NCBI GenBank assembly: GCA_903813345.2
Contig: CAIIXF020000001.1
Coordinates: 54,269,885 to 54,333,884 of the forward strand
Length of the DNA stretch: 64,000 nucleotides
Origin: Owenia fusiformis
Lineage: Eukaryota; Annelida; Polychaeta; Sabellida; Oweniidae
Direction of reading: 5' to 3'
A model generated the notes under the pieces. That model was not told where the DNA came from, did not search any database, and saw nothing but the letters and a program-made list of their open reading frames with translations. Numbering within the stretch: position 1 is the first letter of the stretch; every line of letters begins with the position of its first letter. Below, piece by piece: positions 60,417 to 64,000 of the stretch. The position numbers were made by a program, and so were the translations under genes.

Positions 60417-61272
60417 GTAATATAGTTCTACAAGGCTCGGTATGACCGTGACAATGTAATATAGTACTGCAAGGCGCTGGCATGACCGTGACAATGTAAT
60501 ATAGTATTGCAAGTTCAGGTATGAGAGTGATAATGTAGAAATTTACGATTAGGACTGCTATAACCGTGACAATGTGTATTGCAAAGCCTGGCATGACCGT
60601 GGCAATGTAATATAGTACTGCAAGGCCTGACATGGCCGTGACAATGTAATATAGTATTGCAAGGCTTGGTATGACCGCCGTGGCAATGTGATATAATATT
60701 CCAAGTTCGGGTATGAGAGTGGTAATATAGAAATTAATGATTTGCTATAAGTGACCATGACAATGTGTTTTTGAAAACCTGGCATGACCGTGGCAATGTA
60801 TTATGGGATCGCAAAGCCTGGTATGACCGTGACAATGTAATATAGTATTGCAAGGCCAGGTATGAGGGTGGTAATGTAGAAATTTAGGCTTAGTCCTACT
60901 ATGACCGTTATAATGTATTGCAATGACTAGTAAATATGTTTGACATAATGCCAGGAATATCCTTAACAATTTTATGTGATCCGCATTCAACTAAACAGTT
61001 TAATACTATGATCATGGTGTTTAACTACCTTAATCATGTCAAAATCAAAATTACTACTATTCATTAATATTCACATTCGCTTATAAACCACAATAAAGGC
61101 TACGGTCGCGCCAGGCTTCCACGATAACACTTCCAGGGTCATGACAGGCCTTGCAATATAATACAGCATTGTCACGGTTATACCAGCCTGTCATGGTTAT
61201 ACCAGGCTTACACAATAACACTACCACGGTCATGGCAGGATCCTTGCGCTACTTAAAAACACTTATTAACAT
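60417..61272. repeat. Satellite domain, left inverted arm
   Basis: A tandem array of ~40-bp units such as 'ggcatgaccgtgacaatgta' plus 'atatagtattgcaaggcct', followed by non-repetitive sequence. The whole arm is inverted at 62640-63464. Open frames within it are repeat artefacts. Confidence 0.85.
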
Positions 61273-61508
61273 GTAGTCCAACAACATTAGACCTAGCCTG
61301 GGCCTCGTTTCTTATCTGACATGTCTTATGGCCCCGGCTAGGTCTAACTTCCATGATGATTTTGCCCTTGTTGCGATCATTTAATCGTTCAGCAGGTTTC
61401 GACATGCGGAACTAATTAAACTCCGAAAACATGGTAATATTACATAAAGAATGTGATTCAAGCATGCATACATACCTTATAAATACATACACACCACCCC
61501 GTACCCCC
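61273..61508. other. Spacer between left satellite arm and second MITE
   Basis: Mostly unique sequence ending in a C-rich stretch that supplied the target site CCGTACCCCC of the next MITE. Confidence 0.5.
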
Positions 61509-61866
61509 TAGTATGTATCCAACAGACTGACTAGAAGTCAGTCTGTTATGATGTACTACTTTCCTGTGGAAATTGCAGTGAAATTTTTTGCACAAAATTA
61601 TCAATTGGAGGAACCATTTCTTCAATAAAATAAACATTACAAAATTTCAATGAAATAGTAAGGTACAATTAAATGCAATAAAAAGTAAGACAGCATATTG
61701 TCAAGTGGAAATAAAGCTAGTTGAAGTAACAAATGTGCAAATTAATTTTACCCAATCGGCCATTTTGAATAGCACTTCCTATGTAAACAAATATTTGGAA
61801 TAACCAAACTTTAACATAGGTGCCTTATAGTCTGAATATAATTCAGACTAAATAGGATATAGTCTA
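61509..61866 (+). mobile_element. 358-bp MITE with a perfect 10-bp target duplication (copy 2)
   Basis: Flanked by CCGTACCCCC at 61499-61508 and 61867-61876. Same ends and terminal hairpins as copy 1 (59779-60136) in the opposite orientation, about 95% identical by eye. Non-coding. Confidence 0.87.
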
Positions 61867-61876
61867 CCGTACCCCC

Positions 61877-62480
61877 CTTAGACCATATTGATGCATAATT
61901 ACGAAAATATTGGAGACAGGTTTTGAATTTTACGAAAATATCGGTCAGCTCCGGTAACATCGAAATTGCAAATCGTATCAGGAATTAACCGTCATTGCGA
62001 CACTGCATCAACGAACAGTAGGTTTGCAATTAATAACGATTTTGTGTGTATACAAGCGCTATATAAATCAATCAAAGATACCTGCTATCCTCAAAAATGG
62101 CTATTTTATCCCGAGTAATCGCGTGATAATTATCAATCTATTTGACAACAATTTCGTTTCAATAGTTTAAATTTTAACCCGGGACGAACAGACACAATGA
62201 AGGACATGCGGAAATGTCATTTTAGAGATTGGTAAGTTTAACCTCATTTTACTTGTATAAATGACCATTTAATACAATAATATTGTGTTGAATCGCTTGA
62301 TGTTATGTGTTTTTATATTGTTGTCAAGTATCAGTTGCATGTTATCGCGGAAAAATGGTTTCGGTGGATCCAAAACTTGCATCAATGGAAAGAATAGTAA
62401 AGAGGTTAAACTCAATAATGGCCCCAAGAAAATTCTTAATAATAAATAACGCCGTTATTGAGTTTAACGACGTTGAACTA
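61877..62480. other. Unique spacer of the satellite domain
   Basis: Contains 'aagcgctatataaatcaatc', common in 3' ends of animal SINE/LINE elements, and an exon-like ATG...GTAAGT stretch at 62197-62232. Neither is enough to call a gene. Confidence 0.35.
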
Positions 62481-62648
62481 ATTAACATGGTGACGGTTGT
62501 GGCAGGCGTAAGTCTTGCAATAGATAGCATGTGCCTGGTCAGTGGTCACCCAGTGTTTACACAAACTCCTAATGTCACATGTCCGTCAGTGCAGTCACAT
62601 GCTATCTATTGCAAGACTTACGCCTGCCACAACCGTCACCATGTTAAT
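62481..62648. repeat. Perfect 53-bp inverted repeat (hairpin) with 62-bp loop
   Basis: 62481-62533 (ATTAACATGGTGACGGTTGT...) is exactly the reverse complement of 62596-62648. It sits at the inner end of the right satellite arm. Confidence 0.93.
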
Positions 62649-63464
62649 CAGTGTTTTTTAAGTAGCGCAAGGATCCTGCCATGACCGTGGTAGTGTTATC
62701 GTGTAAGCCTGGTATAACCGTGACAGGCTGGTATAACCGTGACAATGCTGTATTCTATTGCAAGGCCTGTCATGACCCTGGAAGTGTTATCGTGGAAGCC
62801 TGGCGCGACCGTAGCCTTTATTGTGGTTTAAAAGCGAATGTGAATATTAATATGTATAGTAGTAATTTTGATTTTGACATGATTAAGGTAGTTAAACACC
62901 ATGATCATAGTATTAAACTGTTTAAATGTAATGAGGATCACTTAAAATTGTTAAGGATATTCCTGGCATTAATGTCATACATATTTACTTGTCATTGCAA
63001 TACATTATAACGGTCATAGTAGAACTAAGCTAGCCTAAATCTCTACTAACCACCCTCATACCTGGCCTTGCAATTCTACATTACATTGTCACGGTCATAC
63101 CAGGCTTTGCGATCCCATAATACATTGTCATGGTCATGCCAGGTTTTCAAATACACATTGTCACGGCCAATTATAGCAATCATAAATTTCTACATTACCA
63201 CTCTCATACTCGAACTTGGAATACTATATCACATTGCCATGGCGGTCATACCAAGCCTTGCAATACTATATTACATTGCCATGGTCATGTCAGGCCTTGC
63301 AATACACATTGTCACGGTTATAGCAGTCCTAATCGTAAATTTCTACATTACCACTCTCATACCTGAACTTGCAATACTATTTTACATTGTCACGGTCATG
63401 CCAGGCCTTGCAGTACTATATTACATTGTTACGGTCATATCAAGCCTTGCAGAACTATATTACA
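62640..63464. repeat. Satellite domain, right inverted arm
   Basis: Reverse complement of 60417-61272 with scattered differences and small indels. The order of unit variants is conserved along the arm, so it arose by duplication of the whole arm, not by separate expansion. Confidence 0.85.
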
Positions 63465-64000
63465 GTCGGTTTCATGGTAAAAATAGCAAGAACTTAACTT
63501 CGACATATAAGTGTTACCTGGTGAATGGGACCCTCACGTGCCTTCCCAATGGTAGTAAACGAACCCTAGTGTAACTACATCAGCTTATCTTTCCGTCCGA
63601 TCAACAATAAGTACAGTTATACAAGAAATGTAAACTAAGTGAAAATACTCCCCAAAATTTTCCGAAAGGCATTCATTTCCGGAAGTTATGATACGTTATG
63701 GTGTCACTACGGTAAATTATTGAAAAAAATCACAAAATTCAAGTTCTGGTGTGAGGTTCCATATCCATCCGCCAAAAGGTATGACTATATAGTCCATTTA
63801 AAAATGTGTGGTTTTGTTCTAAATAACGCCATAGTTGGCTTCTTGGGTACCTAGTATGCCACTATTTGGTATCAAAATAAAGAGGATGACTTCTACTTTC
63901 ATTTGAATTACGAAAATAGCGATGTAGGTCAAAATAGTTCCGGCGTGAGCATGTTTACTACGCGTATGCCCGTCATCTCAGAATTGAGGAAATGGTAGCA
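63465..64000. other. Right end of window
   Basis: No gene, RNA or bounded repeat was recognised. Confidence 0.4.

Noticed and set aside
59779-61866. The two 358-bp copies as arms of a single large foldback transposon
   Set aside because: Each copy has its own perfect 10-bp target duplication with a different sequence, so they are two independent insertions.
62197-62684. Possible exon (ATG at 62197, donor GTAAGT at 62231) and frame MVSVDPKLASMERIVKRLNSIM
   Set aside because: Two incompatible frames are possible, no family is recognised, and the frame runs into the palindrome and satellite. Transcript data would be needed.
60346-63574. Frames such as HCHGHTRPCNTILHCHGH and ILYYIVTVMPGLA
   Set aside because: The 40-bp satellite is open in several frames on both strands; the pattern follows the repeat period.
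1-64000. CRISPR arrays, operons, riboswitches and prokaryotic genes
   Set aside because: Everything recognisable is split by spliceosomal introns or belongs to animal transposon families. The regular repeats are satellites without spacer structure.
1-64000. tRNA, rRNA or snRNA genes
   Set aside because: No A/B-box cloverleaf or rRNA-like block was noticed by eye. A covariance-model scan was not possible, so small RNA genes may be missed.

Overview
The window is eukaryotic and animal. Genes are split by GT-AG introns, DNA is AT-rich, and most of the length is introns and transposon debris. The gene products (GPD1, UBE2Z, CREBZF, an LDLa/PY-motif membrane protein, and two alkylglycerol monooxygenases) together with the repeats (CR1/L2/jockey-like LINEs, a DIRS/Ngaro-like element, Helitron-like elements, many MITEs) suggest a non-vertebrate bilaterian, probably marine. 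The sequence does not let me name the phylum.

Layout. 1-1290: antisense LINE reverse transcriptase inside a GPD1 intron. 1786-4336: last exons of GPD1 on the + strand, with two possible C-termini. 4646-5993: Helitron-like element. 9637-14989: UBE2Z, 7 coding exons, minus strand. It is divergent from 15759-16859, an intronless CREBZF (Zhangfei) ortholog; the shared ~770-bp promoter has a perfect CRE and CCAAT boxes. 16.9-25.3 kb: gene-poor, with several inverted-repeat elements. 25306-27827: minus-strand gene with one LDLa domain, one transmembrane helix and three PPxY motifs. 29.1-33.5 kb: LINE remnant, a 2-kb minisatellite-bearing element and other repeats. 33889-38231: complete alkylglycerol monooxygenase gene (AGMO copy 1, 11 exons, minus strand). 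41979-56186: its tandem paralog (copy 2, 10 of 11 exons seen), much enlarged by insertions. 56.7-64 kb: a nearly intact LINE, MITEs and a large inverted satellite domain.

The genes do not form one pathway. GPD1 (glycerol-3-phosphate supply) and AGMO (ether-lipid cleavage) both belong to glycerolipid metabolism, but nothing links them except proximity.

Most notable structures: (1) the GPD1 stop codon overlaps a splice donor, and splicing there would give an alternative -PAQL tail; (2) the intron after exon 6 of AGMO copy 2 holds a 5.2-kb element with A-body-B-A-B split direct repeats and half of a tyrosine recombinase, with a 1.29-kb transposon nested inside that has RSS-heptamer-like CACGGTG ends and a 5-bp target duplication; (3) two minisatellite-bearing Helitron-like copies whose 3' hairpins covary; (4) two 358-bp MITEs, each with a perfect 10-bp target duplication; (5) a 53-bp perfect palindrome inside a large inverted satellite domain; (6) patchy near-identity between the two AGMO paralogs. 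All coordinates and splice sites were read by eye, and no database search was run.
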